A stretch of 64,000 bases of DNA from Chondrosia reniformis (taxonomy: Eukaryota > Porifera > Demospongiae > Chondrillida > Chondrillidae), in NCBI GenBank assembly GCA_947172415.1, contig OX359196.1, positions 1,676,501 to 1,740,500 on the forward strand, read 5' to 3'. This document shows, piece after piece, positions 25,015 through 37,300 of the stretch. Both the position numbers and the translations under genes were made by a program. The notes below the pieces were generated by a model. That model saw only the letters and a program-made list of their open reading frames with translations. It was not told the origin of the DNA and made no database searches. Position 1 is the stretch's first letter; each line of letters begins with the position of its first letter.

Positions 25015-25564
25015 AAATTTGAATGAATGGCCGATTTTTTTCATAGGATAAACATTTGCTGCTATATATACGTACATGAAAATGAACCTGTGCCAATGCA
25101 TACATACAAACTGCTATATACATTTATCCAGAATTCAGTAATAATTGACATCTTGTAGTTGATCGCCAATTGAAAAATTATTTTCACTGATATAAGTAGA
25201 TTTTTGGAATTTCACGTTTAATAATAGATTTTCAACTGTATGTGATATATAGCCATCCATCCATCCATCTATATATAAGGCTTGCAGGAGTACTAAAATC
25301 GGGTTTTTAATACTAATAATGTAGAAAAGATGAAACTACGTCGAATAATAACCCCATGGCTCCCTCCCCTGTATATATTTCATATTAATTTTCATATACC
25401 TTATTTGCTTTCTTTTATTACCTTTATTGTATAGTACATACATCTATATTATCTACATTACCCACATCATCCCACTCTGTAAATCACCCTTCATCCTTTA
25501 TTTCACTTGAACTATAATATAATGCACCACCTCCGAAAACAGTGCTTGTGTATATGACTGTCTG
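25015..25564. other. 3' flank of gene A
   Basis: AT-rich sequence after the TAA stop at 25012-25014, with a (CCAT)n/(ATCC)n patch near 25252. I see no clear AATAAA signal, no gene and no recognised repeat. Confidence 0.5.
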
Positions 25565-26951
25565 GAAAGTGCGGCCTGGTAGCCTGGCTTGCAGTATGTT
25601 TGCCCTGATCAAGCAATGTTGCTGGGATCCCCTTTGGGAACCAGTTCATTGGAGTCGGTGTTGGATTCCCAAATTAGCAACCTTCAATTGATAGGAGAGC
25701 GCTTGCACCATCTCCATACTCACGATGTTCTTACTCTCCTCCGTCATTCGTTCTCTGTGCCTAAGTTGTTACATGTTTTGCGCACATCACCAGCCTTTCA
25801 AGCGGCACCCTTGTTGGTCTCTTGGGACCAGTTGTTACTATCCATTGTTTCCAAGATTACCAACATCAACTTCCATTCAGATGATCCTTGTTGGCTTCAG
25901 GCCACCCTCCCTGTGTGGTCTGGTGGTCTTGGCATCCGAAGGGCCTCTCATCTTGCACCTACTGCCTTTTTGGCCTCAGCTGATGGAGCCCACTCACTGG
26001 TGCTAGACCTGCTACCAGATCATCTCTCAACATCCCCTTATGAGGAAAGGGATTCCGCTTTGAGGGCATGGAAGCAAGACTTACCACCCGAGACTCCTGT
26101 TCCAACTGTGTCTACTAGCCAGAAGGCCTGGGATAAACCAAGGATAGACTTTTTGTTTGAGAGCATCCTTGCATCATGTAAGGATGATGTGTCTAAAGCC
26201 AGGCTGTTGGCAGCCAGCTCAGTAGGATTTGGGGTATGGTTGAATGCCCCGCCAGTTTCCTCCCTGGGGCTGAGGATGAGTGATGAGGCCATCCGGATAG
26301 CTGTGGGACTGAGAGTGGGAGCCTCTCTCGGACAGCCCCACCAGTGCGCACATTGTGGCATTGAGGTTGATCAATTTGCCAGGCATGGTCTAAGTTGTAG
26401 GTTCAGCCAAGGAAGATTTCTGCGCCATAACGCAGTGAATAACATCATCCAACATGCCCTCACAGCTGCGAAAATCCCGTCGCGGCTAGAACCTTCTGGG
26501 CTTCACCGGTCAGACGGGAATCGCCCTGATGGAATGACCATGGTCCCCTGGGAACAGGGAAAGTACTTAGTATGGGATGCCACATGTATTGACACTTTTT
26601 GTCAATCACACTCCCGGAGAGCTGCCATTGAGCCAGGAGGAGCTGCCGCTCACGCTGAAGAGGAAAAGGCCAAGAAGTATGCTCACCTCGACAGCATCTA
26701 TCGATTCCAGCCAGTAGCTATGGAGACATGTGGCTCTATAGGTCCCAAGTCCAGGGCTTTCCTGAGGGAGCTTAGCAAGCGTCTCAGGATGGTGACTGGA
26801 GAACCAAAGTCACATGCCTTCCTAATGCAGAGAATTTCCGTTGCCATCCAGGTTGGGAATGCTACATCAGTAATTGCATCCCTCCCTAACAGTGCAGCAG
26901 TCAACATTGAGTTTATGGTTTAATGTGATTATTATTATTATTATTATTATT
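25565..26951 (+). mobile_element. 5'-truncated non-LTR retrotransposon: C-terminal part of the RT protein
   Basis: An open frame of about 445 codons (25589-26923) resembles the region downstream of the polymerase core in LINE-type ORFs widespread in marine invertebrates. It has a zinc-knuckle-like CAHCGIEVDQFARHGLSC, then a candidate restriction-enzyme-like nuclease segment with RPDG and, about 14 residues later, LVWDATCIDTF, then AEEEKAKKY and QRISVAIQVGNA. The catalytic YxDD palm is absent, so the element is a 5' truncation, as expected from target-primed insertion. A stop lies in frame just upstream (25580). The 3' end runs into an (ATT)n tail at 26929-26951. Family assignment is from memory of sequence style and is not proven. 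Confidence 0.75.
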
Positions 26952-27043
26952 TATCCATTGTAAAATTTAAATTTTACGTTAAGGTTGTATTTTAATTTCT
27001 GGTGTTAGTATATTTCCCCGTTTTACTAATTTATTGTACTCAT

Positions 27044-27044
<1 letters not shown>

Positions 27045-27105
<61 letters not shown>
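27045..27105. repeat. (AAT)n microsatellite
   Basis: About twenty AAT repeats just beyond the retrotransposon tail. Confidence 0.95.
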
Positions 27106-28516
27106 GATATCCACAAATATCTCCACAGAAAAAATATATAAACAATATGGTTTAAGCCTCTCAGATGGGGTGGCTTAGGTAGGCCATTCTTTAAATTGCT
27201 ATAAAATCATAGATCTTATATACATATAGATCTATGATCAAATTATTAACACCTTAGAAATGTGTATTCCCACACAGAAGGATTCTACTGGTCAGTAATA
27301 TAATTAAATTGTATCAATACATGTGAGCAGCAGTGGGACCATATCTATATGTATTTAGATAGTGAGGTCCTCAAATTGAATATAAATCAAGCTTTAACAC
27401 ATACTGAACTAGGCAATTGTAGCGAAAACCTGCAATTTAAACTTTATGACAAGGCAATCCTACTTGGTTCCTTTTTCGACATTTATAATTTCACTGCCTC
27501 CTGCAAAAAACAGTGCCGTTTCTAATTCTGGAGGTATCCGGGTCTAGATCTATATAGCCATAGCAGAGGCCATAGCTAGCGTTTCACTGCATTTGGCGGC
27601 CATTTTGTCAAATACCATTAGGAATTTTTTGTTTATCTCAAAATAGTTGTTCAAATGTGTTGCCATTAGTCAAAAGAGAGAAATACCTGGATAGGCTGCA
27701 TTGCAGCTCTCAGGAAAACACATTCAGTATCGTACCAAATCAATATGGTTTGTAAAGACACTTTTATTGTGCTGTTGGTTGGCGTTTTATCCTACGGAGA
27801 TTTCTGTCAGATTAGCTTTGGTGATCAGTGTCTAGCCCTACCACATTGGTTGTGAGTTAAATTTTAATCATGTCTAGGCGTTATTATAATCGCCTCAGTG
27901 TCAGTGATCTACGTACTAAATGTTTATTTTCAGTGTTTCTCAAGAATGTCTCTTAGAAGAAAATTATAAGGTAGGATTCAAACTAATATCAAATACTCCC
28001 TTTTAAAAGGTGTGTTTCGTGTTATATAGTGTTCCTCTACTGCTGATCTAACAAACAGACACACCGAATCAGCAGCTAAAGGCGAGCAGGTAAAGGTAAC
28101 GATGCATGACCGGTTAAAGGCGAGGTTAAAGGTCATTGTTCTGCCCTGTAGAAGATGTTTAAGATATAGGCTGTTTAGTCTTTTAGGGTCGTGGAATAGT
28201 ACTAGTGGGAATCTTCTATATGCTTCTGAAGGCACCTCATTTATACTCCTTACTCCAGCATATAAGATCGTGGCACTTTTAATAATTATTTATTGATATA
28301 TAATACCAACAACTTCCTTTTATTTTACTAGTAGTTCGTCTATTACGTATAGTACATACTTGTGTCTCAAATTAGCATACTAATGAGCATGTACGCAACA
28401 GGGTATCTATATTTACAATGCATGAACATATGCATTGTATATGGGTTCTAGGCTTAGCTGTATCATGTTTGAATTTTTTATCATTTGATGAACTTTATTG
28501 TTATCTCAAAATACAG
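27106..28516. other. Intergenic region upstream of the CK2-like gene
   Basis: I see no convincing exon. The first coding exon and promoter of the CK2-like gene must lie in or before this stretch. A small direct duplication (TTAAAGGCGAG, TAAAGG) is visible near 28080-28130. Confidence 0.4.
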
Positions 28517-31500
28517 GTGATATTTAAATTCCTTAGACAAGATAGAGATCGTGTTAATGAGGGCTTCCATAAGCCACGTGGTTATAAAGATTACTACACC
28601 TATGACATTCAATATGGGTGAGAGTGCATCTTATGTAGGACAATAAGCATTTAAATGAAAATATTTCAATGAATCAGGTTGGGAGTGTTGCTATGTTGAA
28701 ATGTATTATGCATGTTTCAATGAAACATCTTGCTCAATGTGGTATCACTTCCACACGAAATCTATCTTCATTTAAGGGTTATACCTATTGCTAATTGGTT
28801 TACAATGAATAGATCATTAGAACTGGTGCATACATTAAATGGTATCATTGTTCACAGTGAATATTTACCACTTTCGATATATATAGAAATTTCGAGGAGT
28901 ATAAGCTTGGAAAGTCTCTGGGAGGAGGAGTGTATAGCACTGTTTTTAAAAGCATTCACCTTCCAACCAACAGAACATGTGCCATTAAAGTTCTGGACGT
29001 ATGTTTCTTGAAACTTTAACTATGTAATTTTAATGTTGATTCATGGCCGTTGCTACATACATAGATGTAGTACATACGTAAACCCTTAGAATAGTCTTTA
29101 CTAGTAATTGAGGAAGAATTATTAGGATGAAGCCTTAAAAGCTCAAACCGAAACTGTATACACATGTATGTACATGGTATGAGACTGTATCTTTATCAAA
29201 ATCTTGAACTGTTTCCTAAGTAATAGTTCTAGAAAAACAGTATATCCTATGTATGTGTAAATTAACTTCCTTAACCTCATGTTGATATCAACCACACACA
29301 TACAGTATATAGGATTTAGATTATTAGATATATATGTAGTGTGTTGGAATCTTACCACATAAGAAGCCTCCCAAGTAGGCCCACCTCTGCATATCACTGC
29401 TATGACAGAAATGTGAATATGTACGTGTGTGTTATGTGGGATTGATTATCAGGGTAACCTTACATACGTTGACTGTTTGAAATATGTGTGTCATTGCTAT
29501 GCCACTTGTAGGAACCCGTTGAGTTCTGGAGGGTAATACGGGAAGTGAGAATTATGGAGGAACTGAGGGAGGGACCAAACATCATTCCACTCATAGATGT
29601 GATAAAGAATGAAACTGTTTGTCACCAACAGCCCGCACACAGCTACGAAATTCTAATGACTAATTTTTATGTTGTCAGTGTTATATATTCTGTTTTCTTC
29701 CTGTGTGTAGTCTGAAGACACCCTTTTAGTGTTGGAGTATGAAAATAGTACCGATTTAGAGGTAGCCACTCACTCGCACCTTATAGTATGTGCGTACATA
29801 TGAATCCCTGTTTCTTGGGACCACTTAATTGGGATAACTATAGTGATGGAACAAATTCCAGTCAATCAAAGGGTTTTCGTATCCGTATTCCACTTTGGCT
29901 TAAATGTATCAAAGTGTTCATTCATGACTATGTCATTATTCCTTACTGAGTTTATTCTCTTATCCAGGACCTGATTGAGACATTAAGTGATCAGGACATC
30001 CGATTCTATCTTTATGAGATGCTGAGGGCACTTAATTATAGTCATGCAATGGGAATAATGCACAGAGATATTAAACCAGACAATCTATTAATTAATCAGA
30101 AAACCAAAAGGGTAAGGACTTACGTATATGATAGTTGTTTTAAATAATATATTTAACTGGTAAATTTTTTGTAACTCCATAGTTAATATCTTAACACTAG
30201 TTTTGTCCTTTTAACATGAACATATTGGCGGTGTCCTGCATAGAAGACAAGCCTTGTGATGATTGGATTGGATATTGTTTGAGATCTTTCTTAATTAAAT
30301 TTATCATATTATAATCTTTAAACACTTTAAATTCTAATCAGTTACCTTCTTCCTGATAGAACAGCGTTTCATGTGTTACACACACACTCACACACACACA
30401 CGCACACACACATAAATATATATAAAGAATCATATCTAGTTTTACAATAGGCCAAGCTGGAATTTACGGTTCTCATTTTACATGGATAATATAAAATATA
30501 GCTAATAAGTCAAGTCTGTAGAACTTCGAATTAATTACAACTTTAAATTTTTGTTTTTTGCCAACTGAACTGATTACATAGCTGTTTCAGGGAATGTCAT
30601 CCCTATTCAGATCTATCTCATATCCTTAATTAGGGACAACTAATATTGCTGATCATTATTCAGACCTGATCCTGTTGCTAGGTTACTGACTGTGTACAAT
30701 TGTATGATAAGTCTTACATGTGCAAAATTGTTTTAAAAGTGTAACATTCCTTTGCTCTTCCCCTTAAGGTATGGTTAATTGATTGGGGTCTATCACAATT
30801 TTATCATAGCAACAGGACATATGCGACTGATGTAGCTTCCAGATATTACCGAAGTCCAGAAATTTTGTTGGATTACAATGTATGTATGAGTCCTATTATT
30901 ATATGTTTTCTTTGAGAGTTACATATACAGTATGTATATGAAAAGGTACCTTATATATTTGAGCATCAGCAACACTTATATATTACAGAAACAGAGATTT
31001 GAACATTCTATTGCTGACCTACAGGTTGAAATGTTCAAATCTCTGTTTCTCGAATACATGCTGAAGAAGACCTACAGGTAGAAACTTTCAAACCTCTGTT
31101 TCTCGAATACATGTTTAAGTGTTGCTGATGCTCAACCTTTTCATCTTGAGCACAAAAATACCCCCTACTGTTTCATATACAGTATATATGCGTATACTGA
31201 ACATCTGATGATCAAAGGTGAAACCATCCATGTACTATATTAATCTTTGTAAACTAATTTTCCTTTTTTCCACAAATGCTCTATTTGCATGCCATGAAAC
31301 ATAGTAGTAGATATAATATTTAGTACATCTATGTACGTATCTCAAATTGCCTATTCATAGCGTTATGGGTATTCCCTAGACATATGGGGAGTTGGATGTT
31401 TAATGGCTAGCATGGTGAGTTACCAAGGGTGCATGGCTGAATAATGTCTATGACTAGTGTCTTATGACTTATGATGAAAGTTTGTCTACTATATACAGGT

Positions 31501-33231
31501 ATTCAAAAAAATACCTTTTTTCAAGGGAAAAAGTGATAATGATCAGGTAAGTTAAAGGATCATTAGTAATTACCCCTATATTATCCACATGCACTTTGTA
31601 CCATAAAATATATGTAGAAAATGATTACTGCATGCAAATCTACATAAATTTGAATTTTGTTTGATTATGATCATCTTCATTGCAGCTTGTTCGTATTGTA
31701 AAAGTGCTTGGAACAAGTGCCTTTTATGAGTTTACTGAAAGAGAAGAATTGTTTGTAAAGCCAAAGATTCGTGGTTTGATTAAAGAGTATGTTATTATGA
31801 TGTTGTACTTTTATTAAAATCCAAAATGACTAACCATTATACACTATATATCCAATTCTAACTAATAATGACATGTATCCACTGGCTGTGTGTATCATAC
31901 GCCAGCAAATGTTTCAACATTTTGAAAATTTTAAAAAGTTGGCCTGTATTTGTTGCCTCAAAGAATAGCAAGGAAGGCAGACTGTATTTTCCCATTCAGG
32001 GGAGAATCCTGGAAACACTGCTGTTTTATAGAGTACATATCAGTTTGGAAGTTAAAATGTGAATTGTAAATTTTTAACTGTTTCCTTACTCATGAAAGGT
32101 TTCCACTGTGGTATGGATCTCCTTTCACTATACTCTGTCTCTTGTGTGCAGGAGGCCTCGCAAGCCTTGGACTGATTTTGTGAATAGTAGCAATGAACAT
32201 CTTGTTAGTGAAGATGTATTTGATTTGCTTGATGGAATACTACAGTACAGTCACAGAGTAAGTCCATACCAAGCACTAGCTATGTATGTACCACCAAGCT
32301 AAATCTTCTCAACATACCTAAGGGATGAATATGAAACTATAGGAAAAGCAATGTTAAATGTACAGTACAAAATGAATGGATTCTGATTATGGATTTTGGT
32401 ATGTAGCCAAAATATTCAGTATCACAGCCAGATATTGTTTATCACTGAGTATCTCTAATTCATAGAATTCTATAACTCCATATCTTTATATACGTACGTA
32501 CCTTTGGCTACAATGTACTGTACAATTAATATACTGTAATACGTGAAGGAATAAGGAGTGCTTGTTGCGATCATTATGAGAATAAAGTCTTATTGAGCGT
32601 CAGCAACATGAATTTACTATTTCTGGAAGTTTCAACCCGGAGGTCTTATATTGCTGATGAAGACCTCCGGATTGAAATGTCCTGAATTAGTAAATTCATG
32701 TTGCTGACATACAATAAGACTTTATTCTCACTATAATACGTACGTATATACACACTCTTCACAGTTATGGATGTACTGAGTATGCAAGCTTTATATTGGA
32801 CCAGGTTCTGTTTTGTAATGGTGACAGCCTGTTATTATGTTGTTTTCTGAATTATTTCCCTAACCAATTAACTATTAATTGCCTTGTCTCTTTTGCTAAA
32901 ACTTACTTTTGTATTCATATGAAGTATCTTGTACCAAAATTGTATAACTAGAAAGGTATTACTGTATGGTGGTCTTAGTAAGTGATAGGTTTGTTTCATG
33001 ACCTATGAAAGATTTGACAAATAGGAAGTATCAACCCAGAGGTCTTTACTAAAGAAAATCTCTGATTTGAAACCTCCGATTTGCCAAAACATGTATTTCA
33101 GAGGCTCTGAAAGTATATATACCTTTGCTTATTAAATATATCTGTATGTATGTGGTCTAATTTTCTCTTGCTTCCGTTAGGAGAGACTGACTGTGGAGGA
33201 GGTGATGAATCATCGTTATTTTGGTAAATAG
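28517..33231 (+). CDS. Divergent casein kinase 2 alpha-like protein kinase (5' end incomplete)
   Basis: Eleven exons join in frame: 28517-28617, 28887-28998, 29512-29616, 29711-29761, 29968-30111, 30769-30879, 31361-31414, 31499-31546, 31686-31786, 32152-32257 and 33181-33231, giving 327 residues. Landmarks: [16 protein letters not shown] and YGNFEEYKL (CK2 N-terminal segment), a Gly-rich loop [20 protein letters not shown] with the ATP-binding Lys, [11 protein letters not shown], the catalytic loop [11 protein letters not shown], the CK2-type DWG in place of DFG, and [11 protein letters not shown]. The Lys-rich cluster that recognises acidic substrates and heparin in CK2 alpha is replaced by [14 protein letters not shown], and the protein ends at HRYFGK, shorter than canonical CK2 alpha. 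The catalytic residues are present, so it may be active with altered specificity. The start codon was not fixed: an in-frame ATG at 28418 exists, but its peptide is not CK2-like, so a small upstream exon is likely. Confidence 0.85.
30378..30412. repeat. (CA)n microsatellite in a CK2-like intron
   Basis: An interrupted CA run. Confidence 0.9.
30940..31145. mobile_element. Fold-back insertion F3 in a CK2-like intron
   Basis: TGAGCATCAGCAACACTTA on the left is inverted as TAAGTGTTGCTGATGCTCA on the right. Inside, AGAGATTTGAACATTC and its inverted copies occur several times, and the core appears as CTGAAGAAGACCTACAGGTAGAAAC.. A shuffled member of the fold-back family. Confidence 0.6.
32545..32740. 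mobile_element. Fold-back insertion F4 in a CK2-like intron
   Basis: Long inverted arms: AATAAAGTCTTATTGAGC..AACATGAATTTACTA on the left and TAGTAAATTCATGTT..AATAAGACTTTATT on the right, with CTGATGAAGACCTCCGG and GAAATGTCC in the middle. The left end also carries GTTGCGATCATTATGAG, the reverse complement of the terminus in the 45.3-kb copy. Confidence 0.7.
33010..33095. mobile_element. Degenerate fold-back fragment in a CK2-like intron
   Basis: GACAAATAGGAAGTATCAACCCAGAGGTCT and a later GAAACCTCC..TTTGCC stretch resemble arms of the fold-back family, badly decayed. Confidence 0.4.
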
Positions 33232-34301
33232 TTTTGTATATTGAAGTACATAAAAGTACGCTGTACGTACGTATACAATCTTTTATATTCATATATAACT
33301 GATATCAAAAGAGATTTATTTGTGTCCAGGCCAATATATGAAATTAAAGTTCTGTATGCTTTGATTCGTAGATGTATACAATGTATGTATAAATATGTAT
33401 ATTTTTGCTAATACATTGGAACTTGTACAATCCGTCTATAAACTGGAATCCTAAAGAAACCAACATGCATCCAATCATGGATCCCTTAAGCTTTCTCCTA
33501 CAAGATACCCTAGACTGGACCTGTATATCCATAATCTGACAACTTCTCTTTATAATAATAATAATAAATCCTACCTTTACATACAAACTGACCAGCTGTA
33601 ATGAGCATCATATATTTTTTGATGTATATTTTTGAGGGCCCTATGCATGCGCTGCTGATTCCACTTGATGTATATACATAGGTGGCCAAGGACATTGTAT
33701 GTATGTATTTGTACATGCAGACTGTATATATTTTGTATGTATATCTGTAGCGTATAATTTTATATACAAATTTCGAGTTCAGCTTAATCAAACATTACAT
33801 ATATGTCATATATACGTATATAATAAAATTAACATATATCTTTTCTGGCTTAATTTCTTAGATTCAGTTCGTTAATAAGGATGTTTACATAATACAGGTT
33901 CCTTGTTGACTGAATATCAAAGATTGTACATACATTTTGTTGAAAATAGTATTTTACAATAATATTATTGTGTAAATATGAATCTATATAATATGCTATG
34001 AAATTTTTGTATTTAATCCTGTATGTATAATTATTAATCATATACATACATGTTATTTATTTTCTAATTTATTTGTACAAATTTTGCCAGAAATTGGTTA
34101 ATAATACAACTGAAATTTATATAATATTATGATTGCAAACATACATACATATACAATATGTACAATACAAACATGCTAGAAAATAAAATTAATGGCTACT
34201 TCAGTCTAACTATGTATATATATAGTGCATGCAGTTCCACCAACCAGCAGTGGAAAGGTACGTATATATAAAGTTAAACATGTACAATTTCAATGACCTA
34301 T
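33232..34301. other. Intergenic region between the converging CK2-like gene and gene B
   Basis: Very AT-rich, with many TGTATGTA and TATATA runs. On the minus strand AATAAA occurs near 34055 and 34073, a plausible poly(A) signal for gene B. No gene is seen. Confidence 0.5.
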
Positions 34302-37300
34302 TTAAACATCAGAGCTCTCCATAGAGAGCAACGGGGTAGGGCTAGAGGCCCTATCATCATCATCTGGCTCTCCCAACAGCTTGCTTGATTTACCAGCCCA
34401 GAGTGGGTTTCTTGCCACTGCCGTGGTAGAGTTGAAGTCGTGATAGTCCATATCAGTTCCATTAGGTGTTGCCGAGTATAACTGTGAGAAATTTGAAGCA
34501 TGTAAATACATATATAATCCAAAATAGTTACTAACTGAGACTTCTACTGGTTGAGATTAGACAGAGATGTTAGCTAAAATGCAGAGATCCCATATATAAA
34601 CAAGCATTGCACAGAAGTGCTATGCCAATGTCTCAATATAATAATACCAGAGCTATGTACGTATGTGTATATACTTATATACATTAAGAAATCTTCTACT
34701 ATTATATTAATATCAACTTACTGCACTTGGTCGAGATGTAATTCTTCCATCTGCTCCAATGATCGGATTTGACATAACAAATGCACTATCTGATGCATAT
34801 GTATCCACAAATAACGTCTTACCGCTCTTTGACCTTAATTAGGGACAGCAGGAAAATATGAATGCACATAATAAGGATAAAACTATAGACAATGTAATTA
34901 GCATGTACGTACGTACGTACACTACAGTGACAACATTACAGTATTTCTGAGTCCGCTACAGTTAGTCAATAATAGCACCAGTAAGATCTGGTTGCAGATT
35001 GATAAGGAGAACCACAAACAATTTTCCTTACCTCTTGTAAAGGTACAAAGCTCCAATAGCTGCAAGAGCCACCACAACAACAATAATAACAGCTCCCACT
35101 GAACCTCCAATACTAGCAGATTCTAAAGCAGTATGAATAAAGGTAATATAATATGTACATTAAGTACATTTAAGGTTAGCGCAATGATGGGGACTTGCTG
35201 ATTACTCTACTACACCTATAGCAAGCTTCTAATGATTCCAGTTACATTAGGCTTGAAGTGTAGCTCGAAGTGTATTTCAAGCAATGAATTATTACTTTTC
35301 CTTCATCTATTATATGTACATATATTAAAATGGTGCTTTGGGTTAATCATGTAAGTACGTGAAAATCTAAGACAAATAAATCTATGGTCTTCAACTGTAA
35401 GCTTTAAAGCCTACAGTAGCTTACTTCTTGCTTCCTCCTGTTCCAAGGCCTGTAAGAAGGCCAGGTCGACGTCCTGACACTGATCACCAGTGAAGCCTGG
35501 AACACACCTGGACATCAACACATAGTACAATCACATACCAGATACTATAGCAGAAATGTATGTACATACGTACATACATACATACATACTGATTTGATAT
35601 ACGTACGTACGTATATACTAATCAGTCATATACGTATGTGCATTCAGAGCTGTAACCCTACTTACAGTAAGGAAAACCTTACATTGGATAGTCTACTAGT
35701 GCATTCAATTATCACAAGTTTACATTGATATTAGCCCTATGGTATTTGCAATGATACAAATGGAGTTACTGGGTGAATTGTATCAAACCTCAGTATTTGA
35801 AACTTACAGACATGAAAGTGTCAGTCCACCGTCTCTTTCCTCACATGTGCCTCCATTGAGACAGAATACGGCTGTGGTTGTACATTCTCCTGTGAACATG
35901 TAAAAATCATACTGGTGTGATATTCTAACAACATCTGCTATGAGGTGCCTTACTTAAACCACAAGTAGGTCCTCTGTAGGTGGGCAAGCAAGTGCAAATG
36001 CCAGGCTCTGTACAGGTACCACCATTTTGGCAAGGATTACTGCAAATTGCTGTTGGACATACGTAGAAAAAAAACAAACAGCTATTAAACTAATAATATT
36101 TAAATCTGAAATGCTATACTCTGGCCTACATTCATCACTGCATAATATACAGTATATGTACGTACATACATGCGTATGTAGATATTAACTAACCTTCATC
36201 ACATATTGCTCCCATCCATCCTTCTGTACAGTTGCAGGATCCATCTACATTGCTACATGATACACTATTAATGCTGCATTGACAAGCTTCCTTACATTCA
36301 ATGCCAAATGTACCATCAGCACATACTATTGAGAAAATATTAAAGAATACAATTAGAGGGTAATGCTTTCTATTGGAATTTGCAGATACGTATGTACGTA
36401 AGTACGGTACGTACGGAAATGGCGTTTCCATTCAAAGTTAAACTTCACGAAGTTTGTCCGAAGTTTAGTTAAAGTTACAAACAAATTCCTATTACTATGG
36501 ATGTTCGAGCGAAGTGGGGTCGAAGTTCGCTTGCGAAGTTCGAAACTTGGAATGGAAACACCATTTCTGTACGTACCGTATGTACATACAAATACTGTAC
36601 ACCTGATACTAAATGGTTAAATACAGGCATTGTATGTATGTACGTATACTGTACCTTCTTCACAGCTCAGTCCTGTAAATCCTGGTCCACACAGACATTC
36701 ATAAGAGCCCACTGTATTGTTACAAGTACCCCCATTCAGGCACAGATCTGAGTTAGCCAGGCATTCATCAAAGTCTTCATCACAATTAGTACCCATGTAC
36801 TCAGAAGTACAGTTGCAAGTATATCCGGCTAGCTGATCAGTACAGGTACCACCGTTCTGACAAGGGCTACTCATACACTCATCAATCTCTTCCGAGCAAT
36901 CTTCAGCAGTATAGCCAGGTGGACACACACAAGAGAATTGATTTCCGCCTTCCGACACCTGACAGGTGCCACCATTTGTACAGGGTTGAAAGAAAAGGCA
37001 AGGGTCAAACACTCCTTCGCAATTATCTCCTGTTACACCAGGTTCACAATCACAGCTATATGTTGCTCCTTGCGGTATACATTCTCCATTGATACACGGC
37101 TGTAGCTCATTGCAGTCTCGCTCACCACTTGTTACTTCACACATTTTACCAACATATATTTCTAGACAGGTACAGTTGTAGTCATTAAGCAGATCAACAC
37201 ATGTTCCACCATTTAGGCAGGGATCTGTATCACATTCATTAACTTCAGTCTCACAGAATTCACCAGTGAATCCTGCTACACAGGAACAATCTGGACCCAG

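Noticed and set aside
28418..28516. Upstream in-frame extension MHEHMHCIWVLG.. as the start of the CK2-like protein
   Set aside because: It is hydrophobic and unlike any CK2 N-terminus, and a good acceptor (AAAATACAG) lies at its end, so it is probably intron.
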